A stretch of DNA of 52,068 nt. Source: Solirubrobacteraceae bacterium. GTDB lineage: Bacteria > Actinomycetota > Thermoleophilia > Solirubrobacterales > Solirubrobacteraceae. The DNA is taken from NCBI GenBank assembly GCA_016462625.1, contig JAEMSV010000014.1, positions 1 through 52,068 of the forward strand, in the 5' to 3' direction. The notes under the pieces were generated by a model that had not been told where the DNA came from, made no database searches, and worked only from the letters and a program-made list of their open reading frames with translations. Below are positions 50,781 through 52,068 of the stretch, piece after piece. The translations under genes and the position numbers were made by a program. The stretch's first letter is position 1. Each line of letters opens with the position of its first letter.

Positions 50781-50879
50781 GCGGCCCGTTTGCGAGCGCG
50801 CAGCCCGAGTCATGCGGCCCGTTTGCGAGCGCGCAGCGCGAGTCATGCGGCCCGTTTGCGAGCGCGCAGCGCGAGTCAT
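50781..50879. repeat. Three tandem copies of a 33-bp unit
   Basis: Units 50781-50813, 50814-50846 and 50847-50879 begin GCGGCCCGTTTGCGAGCGCG and end CGAGTCAT. Copies 2 and 3 are identical; copy 1 differs at one base. Copy 3 carries the TGA stop of the truncated haemoglobin gene, and the other copies repeat that stop region downstream of it. There are no spacers, so this is not a CRISPR array. Confidence 0.9.
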
Positions 50880-51244
50880 GCGGCAGCTTCGCGGACCGTC
50901 ACGACCTCATCACGCAGCGGGGCGAGCTTCTCACCGATCGCGGCGATGATCTCGCCGGGAACCTCGAGCTGCTGCAGCGTCGCGACGAGGTGCGCGACGA
51001 CGCGGTCGAAGGCGTCGTCGTCGATCTTCAGGGTGGCGTGCGCCGCGCGCATGTCCCGGCCCGCGTAGATCTCAGAACCGCCGAGCGCGACCGCGAGGAA
51101 CGCGCGCATGTGGGCCTGCTGGCGGCGCATGTCGGTGTCGTCGAAGAACGGCGCGAGCCGCTCGTCGGCGAGCAGGCGGTCGTAGAAGATCTCGACCGCT
51201 GCCTGGACGGCGGGCGCGCCGCCGATGTCGTCATAGATGGCCAT
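50876..51244 (-). CDS. Truncated haemoglobin (group I-like), 122 aa
   Basis: Two-on-two globin. IYDDIGGAPAVQAAVEIFYD is the N-terminal part with Tyr21 at B10, FFDDTDMRRQQAHMRAFL covers the CD/E region, and His69 in MRAAHATLKID is the proximal ligand. Such proteins bind O2 or NO. The start at ATG 51244 lies just after a run of eight Cs (minus strand); GGAGAG is about twelve bases upstream. The stop codon is inside the third tandem repeat. Confidence 0.93.
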   Translation of the reverse strand: MAIYDDIGGAPAVQAAVEIFYDRLLADERLAPFFDDTDMRRQQAHMRAFLAVALGGSEIYAGRDMRAAHATLKIDDDAFDRVVAHLVATLQQLEVPGEIIAAIGEKLAPLRDEVVTVREAAA

Positions 51245-51408
51245 GGGGGGGGTTCGTCTCTCCGGAGGTCGTTGGACGCTGGATGCCCAGCCTCCCAACA
51301 GAAATGGGGCCCGCCCATACGGCGAGCCAGAGATCGATGTGGGGTCTACCCCAGGGGCGGGGATCCCGATCAGGACCGCTTGTCCAAGCGCGCGTGGCCC
51401 GAAGTCGA

Positions 51409-52068
51409 TCAGCCGGCGAGCCCGTCGCAGTTGCCTGCGGGGTTGTCGGCGTTCGCCCCGGCAATCACGTCAAAGGCATCGGCCTCGACAACATCCGAAT
51501 CCGGCCCGCAGTCGATGTGGTCGACCTCGCCGTCGCGCGCGTGGATCGAGTCCTTGCCGGCGCCGCCGGTCAGCGTGTCGCCGTCGGGGTCAGGAGCGCC
51601 GTCGGGCTGCTTGACGACATCGCTCCTGTCGTCGCCGAAGACGTTGTCGTTGCCGCCTCCGCCGTCTGCGTCGTCGATGCCCGGACCGGCGATGAGCTTG
51701 TCGTTGCCCCCGCGTCCGCGCAGCGTGTCGTCGCCCTCGGCGCCCTCGATGCGGTCGTTGTTCGGGCCGCCGTCGGCGCGGTCGTCGCCGAGGCCGGCCT
51801 CGAGCCGGTCGGCACCCGCGCCCCCAAAGAGCTTGTCGTCGCCGGACTCGCCGACCATCCGGTCGTTGCCCGGGCCGCCGAACAGCTGGTCACTGCCCGC
51901 CAGCCCGAGGAGCCGGTCGTTGCCGTCGAGCGCCTTGATGGTGTCGGCGTCTGGGGTGCCCTTCAGCCGCTCACTGTGGGAGGTCCCGGTGATGGTCTGG
52001 GCGAACGCGATGGCCGCGAACACGCAGAGGAGCGCGGCGGTGAGGGCGGAGACGGAGAGGGATCGGCG
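51409..52068 (-). CDS. RTX-repeat calcium-binding protein (5' end outside the window)
   Basis: The frame is open to the window edge, where it reads as a signal peptide core (SVSALTAALLCVFAAIAFAQT), so the start codon lies upstream. The mature part holds about eleven RTX-type GGxGxDxLx repeats (GNDRLLG, GSDQLFGG, GNDRMVG, GDDKLFGG and so on), which bind Ca2+ and form a parallel beta-roll after secretion. The C-terminus (HIDCGPDSDVVEADAFDVI) contains a Cys-containing cap also seen in other proteins of these genera. No enzyme domain is visible. Confidence 0.85.
   Translation of the reverse strand, partial: RRSLSVSALTAALLCVFAAIAFAQTITGTSHSERLKGTPDADTIKALDGNDRLLGLAGSDQLFGGPGNDRMVGESGDDKLFGGAGADRLEAGLGDDRADGGPNNDRIEGAEGDDTLRGRGGNDKLIAGPGIDDADGGGGNDNVFGDDRSDVVKQPDGAPDPDGDTLTGGAGKDSIHARDGEVDHIDCGPDSDVVEADAFDVIAGANADNPAGNCDGLAG

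Noticed and set aside
50781..50879. Considered as a CRISPR array
   Set aside because: Units abut with no spacers and there are no cas genes; it is a plain tandem repeat at a gene end.

Overview
The window is 52 kb of very GC-rich DNA with short intergenic gaps, a strong G/C bias at third codon positions, GTG starts, a SigA-type sigma factor, a single tRNA-Tyr(GTA) without an encoded CCA, RTX-type calcium-binding repeat proteins, a DUF4031 protein, a TIGR03767-type metallophosphoesterase and FetAB. Together these point to a chromosomal segment of an actinobacterium, most likely of the Thermoleophilia/Solirubrobacterales kind. That placement is inferred from gene content, not from a search. I see no transposase, integrase, phage genes, CRISPR array or rRNA.

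Layout. 1-5.75 kb: end of an unidentified gene, an anti-sigma/ECF sigma pair, a molybdopterin oxidoreductase, a hotdog thioesterase, a thiolase and a lipoprotein. 5.8-9.5 kb: tRNA-Tyr, an acidic secreted protein, the principal sigma factor, FolE2 and a possible tiny gene. 9.6-16.0 kb: pgsA with an EamA exporter, fetAB, a pair of PH-domain membrane proteins and an ABC-2 exporter. 16.0-21.9 kb: clpP, two tandem fumarylacetoacetase-family genes, a PilZ protein, a small membrane protein, an HD-GYP protein that has lost the His of its HD pair, a quinone oxidoreductase and YqgE. 21.9-22.1 kb: a 161-bp imperfect palindrome and a rho-independent terminator. 22.2-29.7 kb: a 1617-residue secreted modular repeat protein, a membrane protein that looks like an inactivated M48 peptidase, and a small membrane protein.

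29.7-39.3 kb: a secreted clan-A glycosidase fused to RTX repeats, an acyl-CoA dehydrogenase divergent from a TetR regulator with a palindromic operator between them, an MMPL transporter, a secreted metallophosphoesterase and a diguanylate cyclase. 39.3-46.7 kb: DUF4031, a lipoprotein coupled to a MOSC protein, a lipase-like hydrolase, an HD-domain protein, an FMN reductase-like protein, an MFS exporter and a cytochrome P450. 46.7-52.1 kb: a RecD2-like helicase, a double-DUF427 protein, a small membrane protein, PhzF, a truncated haemoglobin and an RTX-repeat protein cut by the window end.

Three threads run across the window. First, about twenty genes have a TAnnnT-like -10 hexamer 6-9 nt before the start codon, so their mRNAs are probably leaderless; this also decides several start codons. 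Second, intergenic spaces carry palindromic elements: the 161-bp inverted repeat, two 42-nt repeats that are about 74 percent identical, a similar third hairpin, and hairpins that contain a gene's stop codon. Third, two enzyme families appear with their catalytic residues replaced (M48-like and HD-GYP), which suggests regulatory or structural roles. Most other genes are ordinary housekeeping or lipid/redox metabolism genes.
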